From contig CALUXD010000002.1 in the NCBI GenBank assembly GCA_944324665.1, positions 124,001 to 188,000 of the forward strand: a stretch of 64,000 bases of DNA, read 5' to 3'. Under the pieces are notes generated by a model. The model was not told the DNA's origin, made no database searches, and worked only from the letters and a program-made list of their open reading frames with translations. Position 1 is the stretch's first letter, and each line of letters opens with the position of its first letter. Of this stretch, positions 34,453 through 43,576 are shown in pieces. A program made the translations under genes and the position numbers. The stretch comes from Candidatus Proelusimicrobium volucris. Lineage in GTDB: Bacteria > Elusimicrobiota > Elusimicrobia > Elusimicrobiales > Elusimicrobiaceae.

Positions 34453-35438
34453 AAAACCTCTTTTATTTCCTCTACGGTGGCGGTCGCCGTGCCGAGTTTC
34501 GCCACCACTATACCCGCCGCTTTATTTGATATATATGCCGCGTCCGGCAGAGAAGCGCCGCAGGCCAAAGCCAAAGTAAGCACCGATATTACAGTATCGC
34601 CCGCGCCGGTTACATCGTAAACTTCCTTGGCGGTAGCTTTTATTGTGGTTACTTTTGGTTTCGCACCCTTTTCAAACAAAGTCATACCTTCCGCACTTCT
34701 GGTGATGAGTATCGATTCGGCATCTAAAGTCTTAAGTATTTTTTTGCCTAGATTGATTATTGCGGCATTGTCCTTTTTGGGCGGCAGGCCCATGCCTTCC
34801 CACGCCTCTTTGGTATTGGGGGTCATACAGGTAATGCGTTTGTATTTGAGGAAGTTATCTATCTTCGGGTCCACGCAGACGGGAATATTTTTTGCTCTGC
34901 ATATATTTATTATTTCCTCTATATTATGATCGGAGAGCATTCCCTTCCCGTAGTCCGACATTACTACGCCCTTTGCAGTTTTTACCGCTTTCTTGAAATT
35001 CTTCATACATTCTTTGGCTATCGGCGGGCAGATGCGCTCTTTGCTTTCCCTGTCCACTCTTACTACCTGCTGGCGTTCGGCTATTATGCGTACTTTTTGG
35101 GTGGTGGGCCTATTGTCGTCGGTGACCAAAGCGCTGACGTCAACGCCTTTATCTTTTAAATAACCCTTCAAAATAGTTCCTTTTAAATCTTTGCCGATAA
35201 CGGATAATATTTTTGGCTTGGCGCCGAGCACCGCCAAATTTACCGCCACATTGCCCGCGCCGCCCGCGATAAAATCTTCTTCTTCCACGTATACTACGGG
35301 GACGGGCGCTTCTGGCGATATCCTGCTCACCGAGCCTTTGACGAATTGATCCAGCATAATATCGCCTATTACTATTATCTCTTTGCCTTTAAAGCTGTCT
35401 ATAATATCGGTAAAATGACGTTTCTCTTTATTTTGCAT
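34449..35438 (-). CDS. rfaE1: D-glycero-beta-D-manno-heptose-7-phosphate kinase (RfaE domain I)
   Basis: A 329-residue ribokinase-family enzyme of ADP-heptose synthesis. VIGDIMLDQFVKGSVSRISP and the GGAGNVAVNLAVLGA substrate motif are specific for RfaE/HldE domain I. The catalytic GAGDTV anion hole is near the C terminus (VTGAGDTVISVLTL). The cytidylyl/adenylyltransferase domain II found in fused HldE is absent, so ADP-transfer is done by a separate protein not in the window. It overlaps kdsB by 4 bases; gmhB, the next pathway step, lies two genes upstream in the operon. Confidence 0.94.
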   Translation of the reverse strand: MQNKEKRHFTDIIDSFKGKEIIVIGDIMLDQFVKGSVSRISPEAPVPVVYVEEEDFIAGGAGNVAVNLAVLGAKPKILSVIGKDLKGTILKGYLKDKGVDVSALVTDDNRPTTQKVRIIAERQQVVRVDRESKERICPPIAKECMKNFKKAVKTAKGVVMSDYGKGMLSDHNIEEIINICRAKNIPVCVDPKIDNFLKYKRITCMTPNTKEAWEGMGLPPKKDNAAIINLGKKILKTLDAESILITRSAEGMTLFEKGAKPKVTTIKATAKEVYDVTGAGDTVISVLTLALACGASLPDAAYISNKAAGIVVAKLGTATATVEEIKEVL

Positions 35439-35448
35439 AAAAGCTCCT

Positions 35449-36702
35449 TTATTTCGTTTCGCTTGTGTTTGGCGTTTGCTCGGATAGGGAATATTCCGTA
35501 AGTTCCGCCGTTACGCTGCCGATGAACACTTCCACCGACATCTTTACGGGCAGCCTGCGTTCGTCATCGGTAAGCCATACCTTAAGGCTTTTGCCTTTGG
35601 CGGTAAATATACCCTCGCCGCTGAATTGCGGCTCCACTACTATACAATTAAATTCGCCCGCTTTAACTTTTACCTTCTTCTTGCCCAAAACGGTAACTTT
35701 CAGCGGATATTGTTTTTGACGGTTGACGATGTCAAAATAAATTTCGCCCTTTTCCGGCAGAGGCTGCAATCTTACGTAATAGAGTGCGGATAGCATATCC
35801 AAAACCTCTTCTCCTTCAAAGGTCATCTTTTGGGTTTTTATGTTGCCGTCCCTGTCCTGCCTGTGATTATTATAAGTGTTGTTAGCGTAGTTAAAGGCTA
35901 GCCACTCGTCGCGCGCGTATTTGCCTTCCCTCACGCTTTGCCAATAACCCAGGGATTTTTTTGCCGTAATATCCAACCAAGATATATTTATATCCCTAAC
36001 CTTAAATAAAGCGTCTATTATACTGTGGGAATTGGCGTCGGCCCTAAGCTCATAGGCCAAGGTGCCGTTACTATCTACTATTCTGGTCGTTTGCAGCTGT
36101 GCCACGCCCGCCACTATGAAAGACCAGCCAATATTGTATTTTAAAGTTTCGCCGAACCATACAGGCTTTTTTAATGACTTGGTTTGTTCGATTGTCGCGT
36201 CCTGTGCGAAGTAGAAAGGGGAAGTCAAGCGTCCTTCTTCCGTTTTTAATATCACGGCTTCAGGGTCGTCATAGGCGTTCATTTCCGGAAATTGTTTTTG
36301 TTCTTCCTCGGAGGGAGTTCCGGCGTTTTTATCCGTATTTTCGGCTTTAGTCTGAGCCTTGCCGTCTTTGGAGTGTTGTTCGGCGGCGGTTTTATTGGTT
36401 TGTTTTTGTGTGGTTTTTTGCTCCGCTTTTGTCTGCTCTTGGTTCAGTTTCTCTTTTTGCGAGGGCGAAGGGGAAGGGGAAAAGAATTTTATAAGAGATT
36501 GGGTAAAAGTCTGCGGTTCTTCTTGCGTTTCGTCCGAAGAGGGCTGTTCTTGCGCCGGGGCTTGTTTTTCTTCTTCAACCTGCTCTATGGCGGGTGTTTG
36601 TACCGGGGTGCCCTGTTCTTGTGAAACGACTTTATTGCTCTTTGTTGCGCAGGCCGGCAGCAACAGTACTGAAGATAGTATAAGTACGGTAAAAAATCTC
36701 AT
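35449..36702 (-). CDS. Lipoprotein with C-terminal DUF3108 domain
   Basis: A 417-residue protein with a lipoprotein signal (VLILSSVLLLPAC, lipobox cysteine at 18). A long low-complexity Gln/Glu/Lys/Thr-rich linker (about 25-150) is followed by a beta-rich domain starting at GETLKYNIGWSFIVAG. The strands with SHSIIDALFKVRD, LGYWQSVREG and a final GSVTAELTEY correspond to DUF3108, an envelope domain of unknown function often near outer-membrane or LPS genes. It overlaps gmhB by 4 bases and lies 10 bases before rfaE1, firmly inside the LPS operon. A role in envelope or LPS assembly is inferred from position. Confidence 0.85.
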   Translation of the reverse strand: MRFFTVLILSSVLLLPACATKSNKVVSQEQGTPVQTPAIEQVEEEKQAPAQEQPSSDETQEEPQTFTQSLIKFFSPSPSPSQKEKLNQEQTKAEQKTTQKQTNKTAAEQHSKDGKAQTKAENTDKNAGTPSEEEQKQFPEMNAYDDPEAVILKTEEGRLTSPFYFAQDATIEQTKSLKKPVWFGETLKYNIGWSFIVAGVAQLQTTRIVDSNGTLAYELRADANSHSIIDALFKVRDINISWLDITAKKSLGYWQSVREGKYARDEWLAFNYANNTYNNHRQDRDGNIKTQKMTFEGEEVLDMLSALYYVRLQPLPEKGEIYFDIVNRQKQYPLKVTVLGKKKVKVKAGEFNCIVVEPQFSGEGIFTAKGKSLKVWLTDDERRLPVKMSVEVFIGSVTAELTEYSLSEQTPNTSETK

Positions 36703-37250
36703 TTAGAAAGCTCCTTAATATATTTTGCCGCCCCGTAAATATCCAAACAGATTTTCACATTTTTAAGCTGTGGGGCGTATTTGGCTTTTTGGCGTTTGCC
36801 GTTGGCCGTAAGCACCATAATGCCGCGCATGCCGATATTGGCGGCGAAATCCATATCAGATTTTTTGTCGCCTATCATAAATGAATTGGCGACGTCGATA
36901 TTATGTTCCTTTATCAATTTCAGCCCAAGGCCCGGCGCTGGTTTGCGGCAGGAGCAATTCTCGTTCGGGGCGTGAGGGCAGTAATATATGCCGTCTATAT
37001 CGGCCGCTTCTTTAAGCAGTTGGCACATCCTTTGGTTTACGGCGTTGACTTCGGCCTCGCCGAAGTATCCTCTGCCTATGCCCGACTGGTTCGAAACTAT
37101 AAAAAGTTTATAGCCCATTTCCTTAAAAAGTTTAAAAGCCTTCAAAGTATTTTTATATAGCTTTACGCCCTTGGGATCAGAGAGATAAGTACCCGGTTTC
37201 TCTTTGATTACCGTTCCGTCGCGGTCCATTAAAATGGCTTTATTTTTCAT
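36699..37250 (-). CDS. gmhB: D-glycero-beta-D-manno-heptose-1,7-bisphosphate 7-phosphatase
   Basis: A 183-residue HAD-superfamily phosphatase. The nucleophile motif is AILMDRDGTVIKE (Asp-x-Asp-Gly-Thr), the second motif is FIVSNQSGIGRGYF, and the zinc-binding loop contains CPHAPNENCSCRKPAPG with the Cys/His set typical of GmhB. Motif IV is present as FMIGDKKSDMDFA. It removes the C7 phosphate in ADP-heptose synthesis. It overlaps lpxL-like by 11 bases and the DUF3108 gene by 4. Confidence 0.94.
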   Translation of the reverse strand: MKNKAILMDRDGTVIKEKPGTYLSDPKGVKLYKNTLKAFKLFKEMGYKLFIVSNQSGIGRGYFGEAEVNAVNQRMCQLLKEAADIDGIYYCPHAPNENCSCRKPAPGLGLKLIKEHNIDVANSFMIGDKKSDMDFAANIGMRGIMVLTANGKRQKAKYAPQLKNVKICLDIYGAAKYIKELSK

Positions 37251-38181
37251 GGGAAATATCCTTTTTTAGTTCCGCTTCCTGCAGCTTCATAGCTTCTATG
37301 CAATCTTTTTCGCGTTTCCAGCGGTTATGGCCCCAAAGCCAAGTTTCGGGAGCCAATTTAATGTAATCTTCAAGTTTTGATTTAAGCAGTACGGTATAAT
37401 CGTACACGGCCTTATGGGAATATTCTATTTTCGGGGGGAGGAATGTATCTGTCCTTTCCACTATTATTTTTTTGCCGCGCCTGTATATCCTTATGGCGTA
37501 TACCGGCACCTGCGCCTTAAGCGAAAGCACCGCAGTCAACGGGGCGACTTCCGCCGCCCTTCCCAAGAACGGCATATACAGCTTTGAGGCGTGCACGCTT
37601 TGGTCGCTTAAAATTGATATTAAACCGCCCTTTTTAAGGGCTTTAAAGCAGGAAAAGAACGGGTTATATGCGCTTATGTAGCGCGCTCCGCGTATGGAGC
37701 GCAGGCGGTTTACTTCTTTGTCGACGTAAGGATTTGTCTGAGGCTTTGCTATAAAGCATACATTTTTAAAAAGAATGCTTACTATTAGGCCCGCGATTTC
37801 CCAGTTGGTAAAGTGTCCCAAATGCAGAATGCAGCCTTTGCCCGCGGCATTCTGCGCGGCCACTTCTTCCATTCCTATCAGCTCCACTTTTGAAAGGATA
37901 TCCTCATCTTTCATATAGGCCGCTTTGACGAACTCCGCCGACAGCCTGCCGATATTGCGCCAAGATTCCAAAGCTATATAATCAACTTCTTTTTCTGATT
38001 TTTCGGGAAAAGCTTTTTTTATGTCTTCTTTTGTTCTCAGGTAGCGTTTGCGTATGACTAGTGTAAGAGCTGAACCCAGCAATTCGCCGAATTTAAGGGC
38101 AAAACTCCACGGCATTAAACGAATAGCGAAAATCAATGCCTTAAGCCCGAGGTACTGGCAGTAGAAGTTTAAATCCTGCAT
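37240..38181 (-). CDS. lpxL: LpxL/HtrB-type Kdo-lipid A acyltransferase
   Basis: A 313-residue lysophospholipid acyltransferase family protein with an N-terminal membrane segment (LKALIFAIRLMPWSFALKFG). The catalytic motif LHLGHFTNWEIAG gives H-x4-E. The SILSDQSVHASKLYMPFLGR block and the C-terminal PETWLWGHNRWKR are characteristic of lipid A late acyltransferases. It adds a secondary acyl chain to Kdo-lipid A at the inner membrane. LpxL and LpxM cannot be told apart here; the gene symbol is provisional. First gene of the six-gene operon, divergent from lpxK. Confidence 0.88.
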   Translation of the reverse strand: MQDLNFYCQYLGLKALIFAIRLMPWSFALKFGELLGSALTLVIRKRYLRTKEDIKKAFPEKSEKEVDYIALESWRNIGRLSAEFVKAAYMKDEDILSKVELIGMEEVAAQNAAGKGCILHLGHFTNWEIAGLIVSILFKNVCFIAKPQTNPYVDKEVNRLRSIRGARYISAYNPFFSCFKALKKGGLISILSDQSVHASKLYMPFLGRAAEVAPLTAVLSLKAQVPVYAIRIYRRGKKIIVERTDTFLPPKIEYSHKAVYDYTVLLKSKLEDYIKLAPETWLWGHNRWKREKDCIEAMKLQEAELKKDISHEK

Positions 38182-38314
38182 ATCTTATTATATCAAAAAG
38201 GGGTATCCTTGGTGCTTATATTTAAAGGAACGCGCGTGCGAAGGCGTGGTTATTTATTGGCGGCGGCGAAAATAATATAATATATTGTCAGAACAATAAT
38301 CGGAGAATGTTTAT

Positions 38315-39406
38315 ATGGATTTCATAAAATTAAGGGAAAAACTGTTAGCTAATCCCGCCGGACGTTTACTGTTGTCTTTTGCTGCTTTTATTTACGGCTT
38401 GGGCGTGAAATTGGTGTTGTTTTCATATAAAAAGGGCTGGCGCGCGGTAAAGGCGGTAAACAGCAGGGTGGTATGCATAGGCAATATAACCGCGGGCGGA
38501 ACGGGCAAGACGACGGCCGTCCTTTTGTGCGCTTCAAAACTGAGCAAAGCTGGCGTCAGAACTGCGGTGGTATCGCGCGGATATAAAAGGAGCGCAAAAA
38601 AAGACGAAGTAGTGGTTCTTTTTGACAAAGATTTGCTTAATTGGCGCGAAAGCGGCGACGAACCTTATATGATGAGCCAGCTTTTGGCCGACGATAAAGT
38701 GCCGGTGGTAGTCAGTTCCGACAGATACGCCGCGGCGAGCCAGGCTGTCAAGGAATTTAGAAGCCAGGTGATACTTTTAGACGACGGTATGCAGCATCAC
38801 CGTCTTAAAAGGGACGCCAATGTCGTTTTGGTAGACGCGGTAAATCCGTTCGGAGGAGAGGAACTCTTGCCTTTAGGTACTTTGCGCGAGCCGATGACCG
38901 CTCTTAAAAGGGCTTCTTTGGTGGTGATAACGCACAGCGATTTGGTGTCGGCGCGCGAACGCGAGGAGATAAAAGATACCGTCCGCCTTATTAACGACGA
39001 AATAGAAATAATAGAAGCCGTCCACAAGCCGGACTATTATTTTGACGTTACGACAAAAACGAAACTAGCCCTTAAGGACCTTAAAGGCGATGCCGTAGCT
39101 TTTTCCGCCATTGGGGATCATTCCAGCTTTGAGCAGACTTTGCGCAATTTGGGCCTTAACTTAAAGCAGACTTGGCGCTTCCCCGACCATGGTACCTATG
39201 ATATGGAGCAGATGGAGACTTTTGCTTCTTCGCGCGGCGGCCTTCCGCTTATTACAACTTTTAAGGATTACGTAAAATTCCCCGAAGGCTGGCAGGACGT
39301 TATTAAAGACAAACTCTATATTTTAGCGATAAATATGCAGATACTTAACGGGGAGGAAAACAAACTTATGGAAATACTATACCCGGGTATAAGCAAGAAA
39401 AAATAG
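38315..39406 (+). CDS. lpxK: Tetraacyldisaccharide 4'-kinase LpxK
   Basis: A 363-residue lipid A kinase adding the 4'-phosphate. An N-terminal membrane helix (SFAAFIYGLGVKLVLF) is followed by the Walker A VCIGNITAGGTGKTTAVLL, characteristic of LpxK. The catalytic and Mg site follows as LLDDGMQHHRLKRDANVVLVD. The VSRGYKR block is also conserved. A CGGAG Shine-Dalgarno precedes the ATG. The gene is divergent from the lpxL-rfaE1-kdsB operon, so lipid A phosphorylation and acylation are controlled from one 130-base region. Confidence 0.96.
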   Translation: MDFIKLREKLLANPAGRLLLSFAAFIYGLGVKLVLFSYKKGWRAVKAVNSRVVCIGNITAGGTGKTTAVLLCASKLSKAGVRTAVVSRGYKRSAKKDEVVVLFDKDLLNWRESGDEPYMMSQLLADDKVPVVVSSDRYAAASQAVKEFRSQVILLDDGMQHHRLKRDANVVLVDAVNPFGGEELLPLGTLREPMTALKRASLVVITHSDLVSAREREEIKDTVRLINDEIEIIEAVHKPDYYFDVTTKTKLALKDLKGDAVAFSAIGDHSSFEQTLRNLGLNLKQTWRFPDHGTYDMEQMETFASSRGGLPLITTFKDYVKFPEGWQDVIKDKLYILAINMQILNGEENKLMEILYPGISKKK

Positions 39407-39434
39407 CTTTTGTTTTTTGCGGAAAATTTATATG

Positions 39435-39463
39435 ACTCCCGCTATTTTGAGCGGGAGTTTTTT
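39435..39463 (+). terminator. Terminator of lpxK
   Basis: ACTCCCGCT/AGCGGGAGT stem with TTTTTT. Confidence 0.92.
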
Positions 39464-39547
39464 ATCGTCTGATTTCGTATTGGGGCGAGCTCGTTTCCGC
39501 CTGATGTTAATCTTTAGGCGGAATAGGAAACTTTATTGCCCGCCGAA

Positions 39548-39571
39548 AAAGCCGCCCCGTAGGGCGGCTTT
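39548..39571 (-). terminator. Terminator of malQ
   Basis: AAAGCCGCCC/GGGCGGCTTT stem with a 4-base loop; on the minus strand it follows the malQ stop and ends in a short T run. Confidence 0.8.
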
Positions 39572-39598
39572 GCGAAAGACTTGCGGCGATATTAGGCT

Positions 39599-42253
39599 TT
39601 AAAGCCTGCCGCTTTGCGCCGTAAGAGCGCGCATTTTATAGTTTAGTTCATTGTCGGAGATAAGATCTTCCAGCGCAATATGCATACGGTAACGCCAATA
39701 ATGTTTGGGATTTGAGGGTATGTTGATGCGCTCGCTTTCTATATCGGGCAGGCGGCGTTTCTCGTCTATGCTTAGCCAATCCTGAAAAGAGTTCAAACAC
39801 AGCATTGAGGGGGCGGCAAGGTTCATTCTCAGCACTTCCTCGCATATTTTGCCGTCGGCCTCTTGCGGGGCGGCGCCTTCAAAGCGCAATACCCGATTGT
39901 AAAAGGATTGGGTTTGCTCCTTATCTTCCCGCCACCAGCCGCGCAGGGTAGCCATATCGTGCGTCGATATGGTGCAAACCGAAAGATAGGGATATTTGGA
40001 AGGGTCGCCAAAACGGTCAAGCGGGCTTTTTGGCATACGCTGGATTTCCAAACTCAATATTTGCAAATCGTTCATCACCTCGGGCACGCAGGCTGGTATC
40101 ATACCCAAATCTTCCGCGCAGGAAAGCATTGCGGTGCAATGTACCAGCGTCGGCAATTTTGCCATGGCTTCTTTCTTCCAAAAATCATTGTGCCTGTGGT
40201 AAAAATAGTTGTTGTACAAATTGGTATAAGCCTGTTTTTTATCCTCTGGCAAAGCCTCAAACGCCAAGGATTTTAAAGCCGATATGCGGGGGTGGTACAT
40301 ATCGGGCTTGCTCTTATCGGCCACGAAAAGCACATTGCTTATAAGGGAATAGAGCCCTTCTTTTAAGGCTTGGCTTTCGGCGTCGGTTTTTTCCTTAAAA
40401 TACTCTTCCGTTTTGCGCTGGGTATTGAAAGGTTCCTTAAGTTCGTAAAGGCCGCCTTCAAGCGGGATAAGATATTCGGATTTTACGAGTTCCGCTTTTT
40501 CCGGAAAGAACTTTTTAAGGGTTTTATCATCGATATAAGGTTTAAGATATTGCTCTTTAAAATCCAATCCGAAGTTTTTAATTTCTTCCGCGCTCATCGG
40601 CATAGCGGGCGAGAATTGGCCCAGCAGTCCGTGTACGGAACTAAGCGGAATATCCCATATCCTGAAGAATCCCAGGACGTGGTCTATTCGGTAAGCGTCG
40701 AAATATTCCGCCATTTTTTTAAATCGTTTTTTCCACCACAGATAACCGTCTTTCGCCATTTCCTCCCAGTTGTAAGTGGGGAATCCCCAGTTCTGTCCGT
40801 TGACGGAGAAATCGTCGGGCGGCGCACCGGCCTGGCTTTGCATATTGAAGTAATGCGGTTCCGTCCAAGCCTCTACGCTGTTTCTGGATATGCCGATTGG
40901 TATATCGCCTTTTAAAATCAGGCCTTTGCTTCTGGCGTAATTGGCCGCGTCCAAGAGCTGCAGGTGCAGATTATACTGCGTAAAATAGTGCAGGCGGACT
41001 TCTTTATAGGCTTTGCTTTTTGGCGAGGTCAGTTCGTATATGCGGGCTTTGTCGTAGATGCGGTAGGCGCTGGGCCATTTGGAAAAGTCGGCAGTTTTAT
41101 ATTTGTCCCTCAAATAGCAGAAAGCGGCATAAGGACGGAGCCACTCTTTATTGGCCTCGAAGAATTTTAGGTATCCTTCGTCCTGCGGGAACTCTTTATA
41201 TCTTTCTCTGTATGCCGTTTTGATGTATGCTCTTTTTAAAGCGTTTACCTGTTCGTATTCCACCTGTTTTGCGGCGTTAAGGCGGCGCCGTTCCAAATCA
41301 AACCAATATTGTTTGTTTTTGTTTTTGAGAGGGCCTAACGCATTTAAGTCCATATACATCGGGTGTATGGCGTAAATGGAAATGCTTGCATACGGATAAG
41401 AATCCGTCCATGTGCCGGTGATGGCGGTATCGTTTATGGGCAGTATTTGTATTACCTTTTGGCCTGCGGCGACGGCCCAGTCGGCCAATTTCTTCAAATC
41501 GCCGAAGTCGCCCACGCCGAAGCTATCTTTGCTCCTTAAAGAGAATACGGGCAGCACTATTCCGCTTTCGCGCGGAAGGGGGATATCAAAAACGGGGAAA
41601 TAATCGTTTTTTGCCAATACTTCTTTAGATTTTATTTCGGCGTTAAGACGGCAGTTTTCTCCTTTCTGCCAGAATACCTGCTCTCCGTGTATGGCGACGA
41701 ATTTAAACTCAAGAGGGAAATTCATTTTTGAGGCGTCCAAAGCTATGCTCCATTCATTGGGCGCGGTTTTTTGCATGATCGGCGCGTTTTCGGGTTTCCA
41801 GTTCCCAAGATTATCGTCAGATCCGCATATCTTTAGGATAAAATCTTTTCTTGCCTGCGGGGCATAGGTTTTTATCAGCAGGGTTTTATCGCAAAGAGAA
41901 AGCTCCCCGCAGGTTTTAAAGCCGTCGTTAAAAGCGGAAGAGTATAAAAAGGAATTTGGCGGAACGTCGCGCCAGGAGTCCTGCACGTCCAGAGTATAAT
42001 CCAGGGGGATATCGGCCAATGATAATTCCCTTTTGGGGAAGGGATATTCCCGTCTGTGTTCGCGGTCGCCGCGGTATACGGCATAGGCGTATTTGATATA
42101 AGGTATGTAATTTTGGCCCAAATCGAGCTGGGCCGTCCAAAGGCCGTTGCCTTCATCATCCATACGAAGCGGGAAAACTTTTTTGTTTTCCAACAGCAAG
42201 GCCAGGTACTCGTCTTGCCCGGCGAAGTAATTTAAGGAAAATTTAATTTTCAT
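39599..42253 (-). CDS. malQ: 4-alpha-glucanotransferase, DPE2-like with two starch-binding domains
   Basis: An 884-residue enzyme of family GH77. I start at the ATG at 42253; a TTG nine codons upstream is less likely. Residues 1-115 and 125-230 are two CBM20 starch-binding domains; the second has the hallmark GSDDNLGNW. The catalytic barrel starts at LPVFSLRSKDSFGVGDFGD. The nucleophile Asp lies in FDAYRIDHVLGFFRIW, the acid/base Glu in CAEDLGMIPACVPEVM, and the third Asp in STHDMATLRGWW. This two-CBM arrangement with a longer barrel is that of plant DPE2 and some gut bacteria, acting on maltose and branched glucans. Cytoplasmic, no signal peptide. Single gene followed by a terminator. The DPE2-like subgroup is known but less common than plain MalQ. 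Confidence 0.95.
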   Translation of the reverse strand: MKIKFSLNYFAGQDEYLALLLENKKVFPLRMDDEGNGLWTAQLDLGQNYIPYIKYAYAVYRGDREHRREYPFPKRELSLADIPLDYTLDVQDSWRDVPPNSFLYSSAFNDGFKTCGELSLCDKTLLIKTYAPQARKDFILKICGSDDNLGNWKPENAPIMQKTAPNEWSIALDASKMNFPLEFKFVAIHGEQVFWQKGENCRLNAEIKSKEVLAKNDYFPVFDIPLPRESGIVLPVFSLRSKDSFGVGDFGDLKKLADWAVAAGQKVIQILPINDTAITGTWTDSYPYASISIYAIHPMYMDLNALGPLKNKNKQYWFDLERRRLNAAKQVEYEQVNALKRAYIKTAYRERYKEFPQDEGYLKFFEANKEWLRPYAAFCYLRDKYKTADFSKWPSAYRIYDKARIYELTSPKSKAYKEVRLHYFTQYNLHLQLLDAANYARSKGLILKGDIPIGISRNSVEAWTEPHYFNMQSQAGAPPDDFSVNGQNWGFPTYNWEEMAKDGYLWWKKRFKKMAEYFDAYRIDHVLGFFRIWDIPLSSVHGLLGQFSPAMPMSAEEIKNFGLDFKEQYLKPYIDDKTLKKFFPEKAELVKSEYLIPLEGGLYELKEPFNTQRKTEEYFKEKTDAESQALKEGLYSLISNVLFVADKSKPDMYHPRISALKSLAFEALPEDKKQAYTNLYNNYFYHRHNDFWKKEAMAKLPTLVHCTAMLSCAEDLGMIPACVPEVMNDLQILSLEIQRMPKSPLDRFGDPSKYPYLSVCTISTHDMATLRGWWREDKEQTQSFYNRVLRFEGAAPQEADGKICEEVLRMNLAAPSMLCLNSFQDWLSIDEKRRLPDIESERINIPSNPKHYWRYRMHIALEDLISDNELNYKMRALTAQSGRL

Positions 42254-42313
42254 AAAGGAATATCCCCCGTAGCGTATCAAATTTATTATAACAACTTTTT
42301 TACGGCGGCGTTT

Positions 42314-43528
42314 TCAGTTTATGGGGGGAGTAGCTTCGCTTCTTCTGGCCCAGACCGCGGCGCCAATCAACAGGGCGAAGAATATCAATACCGCCAGCAG
42401 GGTATTGAATAATCCGCTGATTTTAAGCAACAGCGCGATTACCAGAATGAAAACGCTTTCTATAAATGCGGCGCCTGCGGCGAAGAGGCCCAAAGTTTTG
42501 CCTCTCGTTTCCTCTTGGGCGCGCGACAAAATGATGGTTATTACCATCGCGCTGAACGCGCCGAAGGGCAAGCCGCACAGGCCAGTGGCGGCTATTACCA
42601 GCGTCTTGGGCAGATTGTACATCAGCACCAACACCGAGAGCGCGTAGGCCGAGTAATTTATTACCGAAAGGGTAAAGAACTTAAATTTTTTGCCCGCCGC
42701 CGCGTAATACACCGCCCCGATAAAAGCGCCAAGCCCGAAAGCCGCTTCCAATAAACCCAGGAACAGCGAACCGTGTTTAAATTCATGCACGTAGCTGGGC
42801 AGGATAAGCAGTTCCCACGATTGGCCCAGTATAAAAAGCGGCAAAGTAATCAAAATGACTTTAAGCAGGAAAGGATCTTTTGTAAGGTTGTCCCACGCCG
42901 TTTTGTAAGTGGTGGGATTGGGTTTTATACGCGGCTTTCTGGCATTAAAAATCTTTAACGCTATTATTACTATCGCCAAGCAGAGAATGACTGCGCAGAC
43001 CCACGCTTGCAAAGTGCCGTAAAGCGCGATGATAATCCCGCCCGCCAAAGGGCCGGCTACGGCCATAATACCGTCCAAGGCTTCGCGTATGCCGGTAACT
43101 CTGTGCAGCGGCATCGCGGCGAGGCGGGCGTAAGTGGGCATTAGAGATTGCCTCGACATTTGGCCCGGTTCGTCAAAGAACGCGCTGAAGAATATTATAG
43201 CCGAAATCAGCCAAGGTTTCGCGTAATCAAGAATTATAAGCGTAGGTATGGCGGCGATAAGGATAAGCTGGGAGGCTTCGCATATCATCATAGTTTTTGA
43301 GCGTCCCAATCTGTCTATGACCGCGCCGCCCCATAGCGAAGAGAAAATGCTTGGCATAATAGTAGCGAAACCCGCTATGCCCAGCCAAATTACGGAATCG
43401 GTACTGACAAGTATATACCACGGCAACAATATCTGAAACAGCTGATTGACCAATGAGGATAAAGCCTCCATGGTCAATATCAGCCTAACGGGCGTGCGGT
43501 TATATTTTGTTTCGGTGTTCGCTACCAT
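42314..43528 (-). CDS. MFS transporter
   Basis: A 404-residue, 12-helix major facilitator. Motif A in the helix 2-3 loop is GGAVIDRLGRSKTMMI. The half-site loop around 185-205 is basic (KIFNARKPRIKPNP). The overall style (short N terminus, SLVNQLFQILLPWYIL first helix) matches MFS members of the efflux-like or enterobactin-exporter-like group. Substrate is unknown. It lies 60 bases upstream of malQ on the same strand, so it may be transcribed with it, but no sugar-specific features are evident. Divergent from the dnaJ-family gene. Confidence 0.85.
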   Translation of the reverse strand: MVANTETKYNRTPVRLILTMEALSSLVNQLFQILLPWYILVSTDSVIWLGIAGFATIMPSIFSSLWGGAVIDRLGRSKTMMICEASQLILIAAIPTLIILDYAKPWLISAIIFFSAFFDEPGQMSRQSLMPTYARLAAMPLHRVTGIREALDGIMAVAGPLAGGIIIALYGTLQAWVCAVILCLAIVIIALKIFNARKPRIKPNPTTYKTAWDNLTKDPFLLKVILITLPLFILGQSWELLILPSYVHEFKHGSLFLGLLEAAFGLGAFIGAVYYAAAGKKFKFFTLSVINYSAYALSVLVLMYNLPKTLVIAATGLCGLPFGAFSAMVITIILSRAQEETRGKTLGLFAAGAAFIESVFILVIALLLKISGLFNTLLAVLIFFALLIGAAVWARRSEATPPIN

Positions 43529-43576
43529 AAGGTAAATAAATTATATAAAATGATTTCATAAGGAAAGGGGGAATAT

